Shown here in pieces: positions 41,768 to 52,154 of a DNA stretch of 64,000 nucleotides (position 1 is the first letter of the stretch; each line of letters begins with the position of its first letter). A program made the position numbers and the translations under genes. The stretch comes from Trinickia caryophylli (GTDB taxonomy: Bacteria > Pseudomonadota > Gammaproteobacteria > Burkholderiales > Burkholderiaceae): contig NZ_CP139970.1 of the NCBI RefSeq assembly GCF_034424545.1, positions 3,410,001-3,474,000 of the forward strand. Reading direction: 5' to 3'. The notes under the pieces were generated by a model. It searched no databases and was not told where the DNA came from. It was given only the letters and a program-made list of their open reading frames with translations.

Positions 41768-42022
41768 ATGGTCATCATCCGTCTTGCACGCGGTGGCTCG
41801 AAGAAGCGCCCGTTCTATAACATCGTCGCAACCGATTCTCGCAGCCGCCGCGATGGTCGCTTTATCGAGCGCGTTGGTTTCTACAATCCCGTCGCCACGA
41901 AGGGCGAATCGCTGCGTATCGCGCAGGACCGCCTGACGTACTGGCAAGGCGTTGGCGCACAACTGTCGCCGACGGTCGAGCGTCTGGTAAAGCAAGCGCA
42001 ACAGGCGCAGCCGGCAGCCTAA
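41768..42022 (+). CDS. rpsP: 30S ribosomal protein S16
   Basis: An 84-aa ribosomal protein with the family N-terminus [41 protein letters not shown]. First gene of the conserved rpsP-rimM-trmD-rplS operon. The start follows AAGGATTACAGC. Confidence 0.98.
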   Translation: MVIIRLARGGSKKRPFYNIVATDSRSRRDGRFIERVGFYNPVATKGESLRIAQDRLTYWQGVGAQLSPTVERLVKQAQQAQPAA

Positions 42023-42089
42023 GAGCGGCACGGTATGCGCTTCGGCGGTCCGCATATGCGATGCTGCCGGTTTTGATCGGGATTTGCCG

Positions 42090-42767
42090 ATGTCCACTCG
42101 TAACCCGGACGAGAGCCCCAGCCAGCGAGCACCCGCAGCATTTGGTGCCTTCGTTCGCAAGCCCGCCGCGCGACGCGCTGTAGCGGCTGAAGCCGCGCCG
42201 GGTCTCGAACCCGTGGCCGCGGGTGCATGGCCCGACGACACCGTGGAAATCGGCGCAATCGTCGATGCCTACGGCCTCAAAGGCTGGGTAAAGATCGCGG
42301 CGCACGCCAATGCCGGTCAAGGCGGTGACGCCCTGAAGCATGCCAAGCGCTGGTGGCTCGAAAACGGCCGCGAACGCAAGCTGGCTATCGTTGCGCAAGC
42401 GAAGCCGCACAGCGATACCTTTGTTGCTCAGATTGCCGGCGTGACCGACCGAGATGAGGCGCGGGCACTGCGCGGTTATCGCGTTCATGTGCGCCGGGCC
42501 GATTTCCCGGCGCTTGGGGCGGACGAGTTTTACTGGGTCGATCTTGTCGGCCTTGACGTCGTGAACGAGGCTGGCGTGGCGTTGGGTCGCGTCACCGACT
42601 TGCTGGACAACGGTGCGCATTCGGTATTGCGTGTCGAGTATCCGTCGGTCGGCAAGGACGGCCTGCCGTCCAAGGGCGAGCGGTTGATTCCGTTCGTCGG
42701 GGCCTACGTCAAAACGGTGGACCAGGCGGCGAAGCGCATCGTCGTCGACTGGCAAGCCGACTATTGA
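42090..42767 (+). CDS. rimM: Ribosome maturation factor RimM
   Basis: A 225-aa 16S processing factor that binds S19 during 30S assembly. The RimM domain begins at [22 protein letters not shown] (about residue 54), and the PRC-barrel domain holds [18 protein letters not shown]. An N-terminal extension of about 50 Ala/Pro-rich residues precedes it. The ATG at 42090 (MSTRNPDES) is preferred over an in-frame TTG two codons upstream. It ends just before trmD. Confidence 0.95.
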   Translation: MSTRNPDESPSQRAPAAFGAFVRKPAARRAVAAEAAPGLEPVAAGAWPDDTVEIGAIVDAYGLKGWVKIAAHANAGQGGDALKHAKRWWLENGRERKLAIVAQAKPHSDTFVAQIAGVTDRDEARALRGYRVHVRRADFPALGADEFYWVDLVGLDVVNEAGVALGRVTDLLDNGAHSVLRVEYPSVGKDGLPSKGERLIPFVGAYVKTVDQAAKRIVVDWQADY

Positions 42768-42793
42768 GCGAAAGCGAGATCAAGGAGCGCGCG

Positions 42794-43561
42794 ATGCAGT
42801 TCGATGTCGTCACGCTCTTCCCCGAAATGTTCCAAGCGCTCACCGACTGGGGCATTACGAGCCGCGCAGCCAAGCAGGGGCGTTTCGGGCTGCGCACGTG
42901 GAATCCGCGCGATTTCACCACCGACAACTATCGGACGATCGACGATCGCCCCTACGGCGGTGGTCCCGGCATGGTGATGCTGGCGCGGCCGCTCGAGGCC
43001 GCGATCGACGCGGCGAAGGCCGCCCAGGCCGCGCAAGGCGTGGCGGGCTCGCGGGTCGTGATGATGTCGCCTCAGGGCGGCCGGCTCGATCATGAGCGCG
43101 TGATGCAATTTGCTGGCGAACCCGGACTCGTGCTGCTGTGCGGGCGCTACGAGGCGATCGATCAGCGGCTGATCGATCGGTGCGTCGATGAAGAGGTGAG
43201 CCTCGGCGATTTCGTGCTGTCGGGAGGGGAGTTGCCCGCGATGGCGTTGATGGATGCCGTGGTGAGGCAGTTGCCCGGTGTGCTGAACGACGCGTTGTCC
43301 GCCGTTCAAGACAGCTTTGTCGACGGGCTGCTCGATTGCCCGCACTACACGCGCCCCGAAGAGTACGAAGGAATGCGTGTACCCGACGTCCTGCTGGGCG
43401 GGCATCACGCCGAAATCGAGCAATGGCGCCGCCGCGAAGCGCTCAGGAATACCGCCGCGAAGCGGCCGGATCTGATCGAACGCGCGAGGCGCAACAAGAT
43501 GTTGAGCCGTGCCGATGAGGCATGGCTCACAAATCTTGCCAAAGCGGAACCGAAGGCTTGA
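42794..43561 (+). CDS. trmD: tRNA (guanine-N1)-methyltransferase
   Basis: A 255-aa SPOUT methyltransferase that makes m1G37 in tRNAs and so prevents frameshifting. The trefoil-knot SAM site is visible in [29 protein letters not shown] and [21 protein letters not shown] choose the ATG at 42794 because AAGGAG lies 6 nt upstream and [13 protein letters not shown] is the family start; a TTG overlapping the rimM stop (42764) is the alternative. Confidence 0.96.
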   Translation: MQFDVVTLFPEMFQALTDWGITSRAAKQGRFGLRTWNPRDFTTDNYRTIDDRPYGGGPGMVMLARPLEAAIDAAKAAQAAQGVAGSRVVMMSPQGGRLDHERVMQFAGEPGLVLLCGRYEAIDQRLIDRCVDEEVSLGDFVLSGGELPAMALMDAVVRQLPGVLNDALSAVQDSFVDGLLDCPHYTRPEEYEGMRVPDVLLGGHHAEIEQWRRREALRNTAAKRPDLIERARRNKMLSRADEAWLTNLAKAEPKA

Positions 43562-43711
43562 CCGAGCGTTCGGGCCGCGGGCAGGATCAGGCGGTGTGTG
43601 CAGTAATGCATGCACCGGTCGTAACCCCATCCTCTATCGGGGCCGTGGCACGCGCAACGCAGTAGGCGCAAGTCCGGCAGAACGCCGACAAGATGGCATC
43701 AGGAGTCAGTC
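43562..43711 (+). other. Leader between trmD and rplS
   Basis: A 150-nt gap in an otherwise tight operon. It contains self-complementary segments (GTGCAGTAATGCATGCAC around 43600, and GCCGAC/GTCGGC-like pieces) and ends with CAGGAGTCAGTC before rplS. It could be an rplS regulatory leader, as L19 leaders are known in other bacteria, but no known motif is identified. Confidence 0.35.
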
Positions 43712-44092
43712 ATGAATTTGATTGCAAAACTCGAGCAGGAAGAAATCGAGCGCGTGCTCGCAGGCAAGACCGTTCCCGACTTCGCCCCCGGCGATACGGT
43801 AATCGTCAACGTGAACGTGGTTGAAGGTAGCCGCAAGCGTGTGCAGGCCTACGAAGGCGTCGTCATCGCCAAGCGCAACCGCGGTCTGAACTCGTCGTTC
43901 ATCGTTCGCAAGATCTCGTCGGGCGAAGGCGTGGAGCGTACGTTCCAGACCTACTCGCCGCTGTTGGCGAGCATCGTCGTGAAGCGTCGCGGCGATGTGC
44001 GTCGTGCCAAGCTCTACTACCTGCGCGAGCGTTCGGGCAAGTCGGCTCGAATCAAGGAAAAGCTGGTCTTCAAGGACCGCACCGCTTCCTGA
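43712..44092 (+). CDS. rplS: 50S ribosomal protein L19
   Basis: A 126-aa ribosomal protein at the 30S-50S interface. The conserved [31 protein letters not shown] and the [23 protein letters not shown] segments are present. Last gene of the rpsP operon, followed by a strong terminator. The ribosome-binding site is AGGAG. Confidence 0.98.
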   Translation: MNLIAKLEQEEIERVLAGKTVPDFAPGDTVIVNVNVVEGSRKRVQAYEGVVIAKRNRGLNSSFIVRKISSGEGVERTFQTYSPLLASIVVKRRGDVRRAKLYYLRERSGKSARIKEKLVFKDRTAS

Positions 44093-44104
44093 GCGTAAAA
44101 GCTG

Positions 44105-44136
44105 TAAAAAAAGCACCCGGCGACGGGTGCTTTTTT
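44105..44136 (+). terminator. Terminator of the rpsP operon
   Basis: AAGCACCCG (44111-44119) and CGGGTGCTT (44124-44132) form a 9-bp stem with a GCGA tetraloop. An A-run precedes it and six Ts end at 44136. It can act in both directions. Confidence 0.93.
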
Positions 44137-44185
44137 GTTTTGCGGGCGACAATAACGGTATTCGCTCTTCCCTCAGGGGATCACG

Positions 44186-44869
44186 TTGATCCGCCCCGTT
44201 TTCGAACCCGAAGTCCTGCCGATCGAATCGACCGGCGCCGATCTGCCTCAGGTCGCCGATGAACGGCTTACGCCGAACGGCTTGCGCGCGCGCTTCGCCC
44301 AGCGTCTCGTCTGGGATCCGGAGCCTACCGATGTCTACTGGCGCGAACCCGGCGACCCGCGGGCCGCGGCCGTGCTGATGCCGCTCGTGCAGCGCGAGGC
44401 GGGGCTCACGGTGCTGCTTACGCAGCGCGCCGACCACCTCAGCGACCACGCCGGGCAAATCAGCTTTCCTGGCGGCCGCCGGGAACCCGACGATGCGAAC
44501 GCGGTCGCAACGGCGTTGCGTGAGGCGCATGAGGAAATCGCGCTTGCCTCCGACCGCGTCGAGATATTGGGCGCGTTGCCCGACTATCTCACGGGTACCG
44601 GTTTTCGCGTCACGCCTGTGGTCGGCCTGGTGCATCCACCATTTGCCCTCGAGGCGGATGCGCTCGAAGTAGCGGAAATCTTCGAGGTTCCGCTTGCGTT
44701 TCTGATGCACCCGGCCAACCACGAGGTGCGTGTATTGCGTTGGGAGGGCGGGGAGCGGCGCTTCTTTTCCATGCCGTATCCGCGCCCGGGCGTGGGTAGC
44801 CACTATTTCATCTGGGGCGCTACGGCCGGTATGCTGCGCAACTTCTACCGCTTCCTCGTGGCCGCCTGA
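44186..44869 (+). CDS. NUDIX hydrolase, CoA pyrophosphatase type
   Basis: A 227-aa NUDIX enzyme. The box GGRREPDDANAVATALREAHEEIAL is preceded by TQRADHLSDHAGQISFPGG, the UPF0035 pattern of coenzyme A pyrophosphatases (NudL/PCD1), which cut CoA to 4'-phosphopantetheine and 3',5'-ADP. The only suitable start is TTG at 44186 with AGGGGATC upstream. It lies just after the rpsP operon terminator and before the CobD-like gene on the same strand. Confidence 0.87.
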   Translation: MIRPVFEPEVLPIESTGADLPQVADERLTPNGLRARFAQRLVWDPEPTDVYWREPGDPRAAAVLMPLVQREAGLTVLLTQRADHLSDHAGQISFPGGRREPDDANAVATALREAHEEIALASDRVEILGALPDYLTGTGFRVTPVVGLVHPPFALEADALEVAEIFEVPLAFLMHPANHEVRVLRWEGGERRFFSMPYPRPGVGSHYFIWGATAGMLRNFYRFLVAA

Positions 44870-44986
44870 CGTGCGCCCAGGCGCCACAATCCCGCGCATC
44901 TTCGTCTGGCACACGTTGCGCCACGGCGGCCCTGTGCTATCGTTATGCGACAAATGCAAAGAACCTGAATTGGCACGGCGCGTCGC

Positions 44987-45925
44987 ATGACCTTTTTCTC
45001 CGTATTGCTGGCACTCGTTATCGAACAGTTGCGTGCGCTCTCGCCGAACAATCCGGTGTTCGCATTGCTTCAATATCATGCGGAATGGGCGGAGCAAGGC
45101 TTCGATGCCGGCAAGCGCAAGCACGGCATACTCGCGTGGCTCGTCGTCGTGCTGCCGTGGACGCTCGCCGTGGCAGCCGTCTATTACGTCCTTTTTCGCA
45201 TCAGCTTCGTGCTGGCGTTTCTCTGGAACGTCGTCATCGTTTATTTCACCCTCGGTTTCCGGCAATTCAGCCATTACTTCACCGATATCCATCTCGCGCT
45301 CAATAACGACGACGTACCGCGGGCACGCGAAATCCTCAACGAGTGGACGGGCATGGATACAGTGGATATGCCAGTCGGCGAAATCGTCCGTCACACGCTT
45401 ATCCACGCAGTTGTCGCTTCGCATCGTCACGTGTTCGGCGTCTTCTTCTGGTTTCTGGTACCGATCGGGCCAGCAGGCGCCGTCCTTTACCGCATTTCGG
45501 AGTACCTCGCGCGCTCGTGGTCGACGCCGGCGGGTGACCGGACCGCCGCCTTCGGGACGTTCGCGAAAGGTGCATTCTTCGTGATGGACTGGGTGCCGGC
45601 GCGGTTGACCGCGCTAGGGTTTGCGATCGTCGGCAATTTCGAAGATGCCATTTACGCGTGGCGCAACCATGCGCGACAGTGGCCGGATGCGAACGATGGC
45701 GTGCTGCTCGCAGCCGGTAGCGGGGCGCTCGGTGCCCGATTGGCCGGACCGCTCGCCGAGCCGTCGAGCCTCGAGGCGCTGGGTGCGCCCGATGGCGGCC
45801 CGATTCCGGTCGGCGACGACTGCACGCCGCGTACGCTACAGTCGGCCGTCGGCCTGGTGTGGCGCGCCGTCATCCTCTGGATGATTCTGCTGCTGATGTT
45901 GACGATCGCTGTCTGGGTCGGCTGA
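44987..45925 (+). CDS. CobD/CbiB family membrane protein (possibly AmpE-like)
   Basis: A 312-aa membrane protein with helices near residues 3-20, 50-85, 148-170, 205-225 and 290-310. GFRQFSHYFTDIHLALNNDDVPRARE and GEIVRHTLIHAVVASHRHVFGVFFWFLVPIGPAGAVLYRI match the CobD/CbiB superfamily. True CbiB makes adenosylcobinamide phosphate, but no other cobalamin gene is nearby. The related AmpE regulatory protein is of similar size. So this may be a non-cobalamin branch of the family. Confidence 0.75.
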   Translation: MTFFSVLLALVIEQLRALSPNNPVFALLQYHAEWAEQGFDAGKRKHGILAWLVVVLPWTLAVAAVYYVLFRISFVLAFLWNVVIVYFTLGFRQFSHYFTDIHLALNNDDVPRAREILNEWTGMDTVDMPVGEIVRHTLIHAVVASHRHVFGVFFWFLVPIGPAGAVLYRISEYLARSWSTPAGDRTAAFGTFAKGAFFVMDWVPARLTALGFAIVGNFEDAIYAWRNHARQWPDANDGVLLAAGSGALGARLAGPLAEPSSLEALGAPDGGPIPVGDDCTPRTLQSAVGLVWRAVILWMILLLMLTIAVWVG

Positions 45926-45971
45926 GCGGAGCGCATAGCGGTCGCGGTGCCCGCCGGAGCCGCCGGCTGAC

Positions 45972-46295
45972 TCAGTTGTCAAGCGGGTCACGTGCTGTCG
46001 CGCATCGCCAGCAGGTCGTGAACTGCGGCTCCAGCATTTCGCCGCACTGTCTGCAGCGCCAGGGCGCGCTCTGAGACTCCGGGCCGGCCATCCCTCGCTC
46101 GATGATCGTCCTGGCGATAACCGCATCGCGCTCATCGATCAGCCACAGCTCCGGCGAGCATTGCTCCGCGGGGATTTCGCCGAGGGCGCCATGCAGATAC
46201 CGGTTGTGTAGCTCGCAAGGGATGCCAGCGACGGTCAGCAGGTTCACCCAGTGCTGGCCGATCAGGGCATTTGGGGCGCGCATCAGTTTCAGCAC
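45972..46295 (-). CDS. DUF2007 protein with C-terminal zinc ribbon
   Basis: A 107-aa protein. The N-terminal part (MRAPNALIGQHWVNLLTVAGIPCELHN) matches DUF2007, a signal-transducing PII-like fold. The C-terminus carries two Cys pairs (CRQCGEMLEPQFTTCWRC), a zinc ribbon. I start at the GTG at 46295 because GGGAGGAATAC lies at the right distance; the ATG four codons later is the alternative. It is the third gene of a minus-strand run (M48 protease, rsgA, this). Confidence 0.75.
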   Translation of the reverse strand: MLKLMRAPNALIGQHWVNLLTVAGIPCELHNRYLHGALGEIPAEQCSPELWLIDERDAVIARTIIERGMAGPESQSAPWRCRQCGEMLEPQFTTCWRCATARDPLDN

Positions 46296-46360
46296 GATGT
46301 ATTCCTCCCAACCTGAAAGGAAGGCGGGTGGCCGATGGCGCAGGCTGTCACCGGCGTCGC

Positions 46361-47302
46361 CTAGCGTACCACCTGATTCGCCTCGTGCACGAGCTGGGCA
46401 TAGAGTGCATGGCGCTCCCGTGCGACGCGGCCGTCGGCGACTGCCTCCAATACGGCGCAACCGGGCTCGTGCAGGTGATGACAGTTGTAAAAGCGGCAAT
46501 GCGCCAGGAGCGGCCGGAACTCCGGGAAAGCGCGTTCGAGCTGGCCTTCCGTCATATGGTGCAGTCCGAACTCCTGGAATCCTGGCGAATCGATCAGCTC
46601 ACCGCCGTCCGGCAGCGTGTAGAGCCGTGTGAAGGTCGTCGTATGGCGGCCGCTGTTGAGCGCAGTCGAGATTTCGCGCGTCGCCGCGTCCGCTTCCGGC
46701 ACCAGCAGATTCACGAGCGTCGATTTGCCCATACCTGACTGTCCGAGCAAAAGCGTGGCATGCGCGCGGAGCCTTGCGCCGAGCAGCGCGCGAGCCTCGT
46801 CGGGCTGCGCCTTCACGGACAATTCCCATACGTCGTAGCCGAGCTGGCGATAAGGCGCCAGCCTCGCGCGGGCGCGCGGCAGGGCCGGTTCGATGTCGGT
46901 CTTGTTCAGCACGATCAGGGGCGCCAGGCTGTTCGCCTCGGCGGCGACGAGTGCCCGGCCGAGCAGATCTTCGCTGAAGTGAGGCTCGGTGGCGAGCACG
47001 ATCAGCAACTGATCGAGATTCGCCGCGAACAGCTTCGATTTGTACTGGTCCGACCGATAAAGGAGATTGCGGCGCTCGCCGATCTCGACGATCACCCCCT
47101 GATCGGCGGAAGTGGATTCATAGACGACACGATCGCCCACCGCGATCTCGCTTTTCTTGCCGCGCGGAAAACACTGGACGAACGTATGTGGGCGGTCGCC
47201 CGTGGCCACGAGGTAGTGGCGGCCGTGCGCCGCGACGACGAGCCCGTCGAGGCGCGCGGTACCGTCCGCTCCCGCGGCGGATTTGGTCGGGCGGCGGGTC
47301 AT
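46361..47302 (-). CDS. rsgA: Small ribosomal subunit biogenesis GTPase RsgA
   Basis: A 313-aa circularly permuted GTPase that checks late 30S maturation. Order of motifs: OB fold (1-75), G4 NKTD (133-136), P-loop GQSGMGKS (187-194) and G3 DSPG (238-241), which is the permuted order. The zinc site has Cys269, Cys274, His276 and Cys282 ([14 protein letters not shown]). The ATG overlaps the stop of the M48 gene by 4 nt. Confidence 0.96.
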   Translation of the reverse strand: MTRRPTKSAAGADGTARLDGLVVAAHGRHYLVATGDRPHTFVQCFPRGKKSEIAVGDRVVYESTSADQGVIVEIGERRNLLYRSDQYKSKLFAANLDQLLIVLATEPHFSEDLLGRALVAAEANSLAPLIVLNKTDIEPALPRARARLAPYRQLGYDVWELSVKAQPDEARALLGARLRAHATLLLGQSGMGKSTLVNLLVPEADAATREISTALNSGRHTTTFTRLYTLPDGGELIDSPGFQEFGLHHMTEGQLERAFPEFRPLLAHCRFYNCHHLHEPGCAVLEAVADGRVARERHALYAQLVHEANQVVR

Positions 47303-48558
47303 GCGTGGCGCAACAGCCGGTCGATTCGCTGCGACGCAGGAGGATGCGAATAGTAGAACGCCGTGTACACCGGATCGGGGGTGAGGGTGGCCGCGTTGTC
47401 CTCGTAGAGTTTCACGAGCGCGTTGACGAGCTCGCGTGCGTCGGTCTGGCTCGCCGCGAACGCGTCGGCCTCGAACTCGTGCTTGCGCGAGCTGAGACTG
47501 CCGAGCGGCGTGACGAAAAACACGAAGGCCGGCAGGGCGAGAAAAAAGAGAACGAGTGCGAGGCCGTTGTTGCTGGCAGTCATCGACGGTTCGACGCCGA
47601 GCCCTTCATAGAACCACGTTCGCTGCGTGAGCCAGCCGAGCAGCGCGAGCAGGACGAGACTGAGCCCGAACGTCACGATCATGCGTTTGACGACGTGGCG
47701 CCGCTTGAAATGGCCGAGCTCGTGCGCGAGCACGGCTTCGATCTCGCTGCCCGTCAGCCTCGAAAGCAGCGTATCGAAGAAAACGATGCGCTTGGCTGCG
47801 CCGAATCCGGTGAAGTAGGCGTTGCCGTGCGCGGAGCGGCGGCTGCCGTCCATGACGAAAAGCCCTTTCGCGGCGAACCCGCAGCGCTTCATCAGTGCCT
47901 CGATGCGCGCTTTGAGGGCTTCGTCGCTGAGCGGCTCGAACTTGTTGAAAAGCGGCGCGATCAGCGTCGGATAGAGAATGAGCACCAGCAACTGAAACAC
48001 CACGAGCACGGCCCACGCCCAGAGCCACCAGAAGGCGCCCGCCTGCTCCATGAGCCAAAGCACGACGAAGACGAGCGGCAGACCGAACGCGGCGCCGAGC
48101 ACCGTGCCTTTCGCGAGGTCGGCGAAGAAGATGGTCTTCGTCATCCGGTTGAACCCGAAGCGCTCTTCGACGACGAATTGACGATAGTAGTCGAACGGGA
48201 GGTCAATGAGGCTCGTGACCGCGACCACCACCGCCACGAGCGCGATTTGCCCGATATAGCCGCGGCCGAGCCATCCGGAGACGGTCGTATCGAGCCACTG
48301 AACACCGCCGAGCAAGGTGAGCCCGATCGTGACGGCCGCGGCGACGACGACCTCGATCATGCCCAGCCGTGTGCGCTCGACCGTATAGTCGGCCGCGCGT
48401 TGATGCGCGGCCAGCGTGATAGTCCCGGCGAACTGGTCCGGCACGCCGCCGCGGTGCGCGCAGACGAAGCGCACCTGGCGCGAGGCCAGCCAGAGTTTCG
48501 TGCCGACCATGGCGAGCACGGTGGCCGCAAACAGCGCGGTGAAGTAGAAAGAAGGCAT
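47299..48558 (-). CDS. M48 family metallopeptidase (CAAX protease/Ste24-like)
   Basis: A 419-aa membrane zinc protease. About seven hydrophobic helices surround the catalytic motif HELGH (residues 279-283), and the third zinc ligand is in EFEADAFAA further on. [20 protein letters not shown] is the conserved segment before the active site in Ste24-type enzymes, which act on membrane protein quality control in bacteria. It begins a three-gene run with rsgA and DUF2007. A TATAAT -10 on the minus strand (48592-48587) lies upstream, but the -35 is poor. Confidence 0.92.
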   Translation of the reverse strand: MPSFYFTALFAATVLAMVGTKLWLASRQVRFVCAHRGGVPDQFAGTITLAAHQRAADYTVERTRLGMIEVVVAAAVTIGLTLLGGVQWLDTTVSGWLGRGYIGQIALVAVVVAVTSLIDLPFDYYRQFVVEERFGFNRMTKTIFFADLAKGTVLGAAFGLPLVFVVLWLMEQAGAFWWLWAWAVLVVFQLLVLILYPTLIAPLFNKFEPLSDEALKARIEALMKRCGFAAKGLFVMDGSRRSAHGNAYFTGFGAAKRIVFFDTLLSRLTGSEIEAVLAHELGHFKRRHVVKRMIVTFGLSLVLLALLGWLTQRTWFYEGLGVEPSMTASNNGLALVLFFLALPAFVFFVTPLGSLSSRKHEFEADAFAASQTDARELVNALVKLYEDNAATLTPDPVYTAFYYSHPPASQRIDRLLRHA

Positions 48559-48717
48559 CGACGGTGTCCGTTGTATCTATGCGACAATTATAGAGTTTTC
48601 GCCGCGCCGGCGAGTGCACCGGTTCGCACGTTCGGATTTGCACGTTCGTTGCCGCCGTATCGGCGCACCAGCGCACCGGCGCAAACGCCGAACGCTTACG
48701 TAACCTGGATTGCTTTC

Positions 48718-49326
48718 ATGACTGACACTCTCGAACCCGTCGGCGAGCCGACGCTCATCCGCAGCGAGATGAATCTCGTCTGGCTCGATATGGAAATGAC
48801 GGGACTCGAGCCCGACACGGACCGCATTATCGAGATTGCCGTCGTGGTCACGAATTCGACGCTCGACAGGGTGGTGGAGGGCCCCGTGCTCGCCATTCAT
48901 CAGAGCGACGAGACGCTCGGAAAAATGGACGATTGGAACAAGAACACGCACGGGCGCTCCGGCCTCATCGATCGTGTGCGGGCTTCGACCGTGACCGAGG
49001 CACAGGCCGCCGAGCAGATTCGCACGTTTCTCGGCCAGTACGTGCCGCCCGGGAAGTCGCCGATGTGCGGTAACTCCATTTGCCAGGATCGGCGCTTCAT
49101 GGCGCGCTGGATGCCCGAGCTCGAGAAGTTCTTCCACTATCGCAACCTCGACGTCAGCACGCTCAAGGAGCTCTGCCGCCGCTGGCAGCCAGCCGTCTAC
49201 AAGGGCTTCCAAAAGCGCGCGATGCATACCGCGCTCGCCGACATTCACGAATCGATCGACGAACTCAAGTACTACCGGCAGCACTTTCTCGTCGTAGCGC
49301 CGAGCGCAGCGGTCGAGGGCGCCTGA
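48718..49326 (+). CDS. orn: Oligoribonuclease
   Basis: A 202-aa DEDDh 3'-5' exoribonuclease that degrades 2-5-nt RNA and pGpG, the breakdown product of c-di-GMP. Motif I is [16 protein letters not shown] (Asp24, Glu26); [20 protein letters not shown] and the C-terminal [14 protein letters not shown] with the catalytic His and Asp are present. I start at ATG 48718, which gives a short extension before the domain; the ribosome-binding site is weak. It diverges from the M48 gene across 159 nt. Confidence 0.95.
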   Translation: MTDTLEPVGEPTLIRSEMNLVWLDMEMTGLEPDTDRIIEIAVVVTNSTLDRVVEGPVLAIHQSDETLGKMDDWNKNTHGRSGLIDRVRASTVTEAQAAEQIRTFLGQYVPPGKSPMCGNSICQDRRFMARWMPELEKFFHYRNLDVSTLKELCRRWQPAVYKGFQKRAMHTALADIHESIDELKYYRQHFLVVAPSAAVEGA

Positions 49327-49348
49327 GCGGCGGGCGCGAGCGCCCCGC

Positions 49349-49972
49349 TTATGCGCGCGGCGCCCGTTGCGCACTCTTCGGCCGGAAGGCCGCCACGACT
49401 TCCTCGCGCGTCGTCATGTACGGCCCGCCGATCAGATCGATGCAGTAAGGGATGGCCGCGAAAATGCCCGATACTTTTATGGCACCGGTCGTGTCCCGCA
49501 ACCCTTCCAGCGTTTCTTGAATCGATTTCGGTTGGCCCGGAAGATTCACGATGAGCGCTGCATGGTCCGGCGTCTCCCGCACAACGGCGACTTGGCGAGA
49601 GAGAATCGCCGTCGGCACGAAGTTCAGGCTGATCTGCCGCATCTGCTCGCCGAAGCCGGGCATTTCCTTCGTCGCCACTGCAAGCGTTGCCTCGGGTGTG
49701 ACGTCGCGGCGGGCAGGGCCCGTGCCGCCCGTCGTCAGGACGAGATCGCAGCCGACGTGGTCGACGAGTTCGACGAGCGTGGCGGAGATGGTCGGCGCAT
49801 CGTCGGCAACGAGCCGGGTCACGGTCTGCCACGGCGAGCTCAGCGCCTTTTCAAGCCAGCCCGTCAGCGCCGGAATACCCTTGTCCTCGTACACGCCGGT
49901 GCTCGCGCGATCGCTGATCGAGACGAGGCCGATCACGATTTCGTCGGGGTGCTTACGCGTGGCTCGCGTCAT
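49349..49972 (-). CDS. mog: Molybdopterin adenylyltransferase
   Basis: A 207-aa MogA-type enzyme that adenylylates molybdopterin before molybdenum insertion. The signature [19 protein letters not shown] and the [14 protein letters not shown] segment are present. The gene start lies 20 nt inside the 3' end of the darP/yjgA gene, so the two are coupled. Confidence 0.93.
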   Translation of the reverse strand: MTRATRKHPDEIVIGLVSISDRASTGVYEDKGIPALTGWLEKALSSPWQTVTRLVADDAPTISATLVELVDHVGCDLVLTTGGTGPARRDVTPEATLAVATKEMPGFGEQMRQISLNFVPTAILSRQVAVVRETPDHAALIVNLPGQPKSIQETLEGLRDTTGAIKVSGIFAAIPYCIDLIGGPYMTTREEVVAAFRPKSAQRAPRA

Positions 49973-50573
49973 CGTCGTCTTCCGTCAGGTGATCGGCGGC
50001 AGCGTCGCCACCGGGCAGCCGCGGCGCTTCGCTCGCAGCCTTGATCCATTGAAAGAGTTCGCGGTAGTACCGCGGCGGTTTCGCCTGCTGCGCTTCCTTG
50101 CGCGCATTGCGGATCAGCGTGCGGCCGGCTTGGGCGTCGGCGCCGGGATGCGCGCGCAGGAACTCGGTAAAGGCGGCATCGTCGGCAAGCAGCTGCTCGC
50201 GCGTACGTTCGATCCAGTGCAGACGCGCCGTTTCGGCCTTGCTTTCGCCGCGCTGCGCATCGAGCGCGGCGCGCAGGGCCGCGATTTCCTCCTCGGCGAG
50301 CGAGCGCATCAGCCGGCCGACGTACTGCAACTGCCTGCGCTTGCCTTCATGGTCCGTGATGCGCCGGGCCTCGCGAACGGCGTCGGCAAGGTCTTCCGGC
50401 ATGGGCATGCGTCTGAGCGCGTCTTTCGGCAACTCCACGAGTGCTACGCCGAGTGCTTGCAGCGCATGCATTTCGCGTTTCAACTGCGATTTGCTCGGGC
50501 GGTCGCTGCCGCCCTCGTCGTCGATCGCCGGATCGGCAGGTTCGATCGGCTGAATACGGGTTTTGCGTGTCAT
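49953..50573 (-). CDS. darP: Ribosome-associated protein DarP/YjgA (DUF615)
   Basis: A 206-aa DUF615 protein, known in E. coli as YjgA/DarP, which associates with 50S precursors. [23 protein letters not shown], the [12 protein letters not shown] segment and the C-terminal [14 protein letters not shown] are conserved. I use the ATG at 50573; upstream in-frame Met codons lack the family pattern. It diverges from pmbA, the same neighbour it has in E. coli. Confidence 0.92.
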   Translation of the reverse strand: MTRKTRIQPIEPADPAIDDEGGSDRPSKSQLKREMHALQALGVALVELPKDALRRMPMPEDLADAVREARRITDHEGKRRQLQYVGRLMRSLAEEEIAALRAALDAQRGESKAETARLHWIERTREQLLADDAAFTEFLRAHPGADAQAGRTLIRNARKEAQQAKPPRYYRELFQWIKAASEAPRLPGGDAAADHLTEDDDDASHA

Positions 50574-50771
50574 GGGCTCCATTGTAGCGCGCGCCATCGC
50601 CCCCCTCCGTCCCCTGTCCCTTGTCCGAATGGACGATGGCGACGTGCAAGGCCGCGGACCTTGCTATGATCGCGGGATGCGAACGACGGGCGCGAGCGCC
50701 GCGGCGCTGCCGGCATGGCGAGCCGAGCGCCGTCGCTCACGCAACGCCCTTTATCGAAGGCTCTGAACCGG

Positions 50772-52154
50772 ATGGCAACCACGATGGCAGCGGATACCGA
50801 CACCCCCCAACGCTTTTTCCCGCATACGCAAGACGAACTCAAAGAGATCGCGTCGGACATTCTTCGCCATGCGAAATCGCTCGGCGCGACGGATGCCGCG
50901 ACGGAGATCTCCGAGGGGGACGGCCTGTCCGTCTCCGTACGGCGTGGCGAGGTCGAGACGATCGAGCACAACCGGGACAAGATGGTGGGTGTCACCGTGT
51001 TCATCGGCGCCAAGCGCGGTAATGCCAGTACTTCCGATTTTTCGAAGGAGGCGCTGCGCGACACCGTCGCGGCGGCTTACAACATCGCGCGTTTCACGGC
51101 CGAAGATCATTGCGCGGGTCTTGCCGAAGCCGAACTGCTCGAAAAGGCGCCGCGCGATCTCGACCTTTACCATCCGTGGCAACTGAGCGCCGATGAAGCC
51201 GTCGAAATCGCACGCCGAGCCGAGGACGCCGCGTTCGCGACCGACCCGCAGATTCGCAATTCGGAGGGCGCGAGCGTCTCGGCGCAGCATTCTCAGTTCG
51301 TGCTGGCGACTACGCGCGGCTTTCTGGCTGGCTATCCGTATTCGCGCCACTACGTTGCATGCGCGCCGATCGCGGGCAGCGGGCGCAACATGCAGCGCGA
51401 CGACTGGTACTCGTCCAAGCGCAGCGCCGGCGAGCTCGCGCCGCCGGAGGCTGTGGGGCGGTATGCGGCCCAACGGGCACTCGCGCGGCTGAATGCACGC
51501 CGCCTCGATACGCGCAAGGTGCCGGTGCTGTTCGAGGCGCCGCTCGCTGCCGGGCTGCTCGGCGCATTCGTGCAGGCCACGAGCGGTGGCGCGCTTTACC
51601 GCAAGACTTCGTTTCTCGTCGACAGTCTCGGCAAGCCTGTCTTCGCGCCGCATGTGCAGATCGTCGAGGATCCCCATGTGCCGCGCGCCATGGGCAGCGC
51701 GCCATTCGACGAAGAGGGCGTGCGCACGCAGCGGCGCGCCGTCGTGAAGGATGGCGTGGTCGAAGGGTATTTTCTGTCGACCTATTCCGCACGCAAACTC
51801 GGCATGCAGACTACGGGCAATGCAGGCGGATCGCACAACCTGTCGCTGGCCAGCTCGGCCACGCAACCGGGCGACGATTTCGAAGCCATGCTCAGGAAAC
51901 TCGGTACGGGCCTGCTGCTGACCGAGCTGATGGGGCAGGGCGTCAACTACGTGACGGGCGACTATTCGCGCGGCGCTTCCGGGTTCTGGGTCGAAAACGG
52001 CGAGATCCAGTACGCGGTGGAGGAGATCACGGTTGCCAGTACGCTGCAGGAGATGTTCCGTCACATCGCGGCGATCGGTGCCGATACGATCGTGCGCGGG
52101 ACGAAGCAAACGGGCTCGGTGCTGATCGAACAGATGACGGTTGCGGGGCAGTAA
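50772..52154 (+). CDS. pmbA: Metalloprotease PmbA/TldE
   Basis: A 460-aa subunit of the TldD/TldE protease, which matures peptides such as microcin B17 and degrades CcdA. GDGLSVSVRRGEVETIEHNRDK, LEAPLAAGLLGAFVQATSGGALYRKTSFL and the C-terminal LLLTELMGQGVNYVTGDYSRGASGFWVENG are typical. TldE lacks the TldD zinc motif, as here. Start ATG 50772 with GAACCG upstream; an alternative ATG lies 12 nt downstream. No tldD is in the window. Confidence 0.93.
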   Translation: MATTMAADTDTPQRFFPHTQDELKEIASDILRHAKSLGATDAATEISEGDGLSVSVRRGEVETIEHNRDKMVGVTVFIGAKRGNASTSDFSKEALRDTVAAAYNIARFTAEDHCAGLAEAELLEKAPRDLDLYHPWQLSADEAVEIARRAEDAAFATDPQIRNSEGASVSAQHSQFVLATTRGFLAGYPYSRHYVACAPIAGSGRNMQRDDWYSSKRSAGELAPPEAVGRYAAQRALARLNARRLDTRKVPVLFEAPLAAGLLGAFVQATSGGALYRKTSFLVDSLGKPVFAPHVQIVEDPHVPRAMGSAPFDEEGVRTQRRAVVKDGVVEGYFLSTYSARKLGMQTTGNAGGSHNLSLASSATQPGDDFEAMLRKLGTGLLLTELMGQGVNYVTGDYSRGASGFWVENGEIQYAVEEITVASTLQEMFRHIAAIGADTIVRGTKQTGSVLIEQMTVAGQ

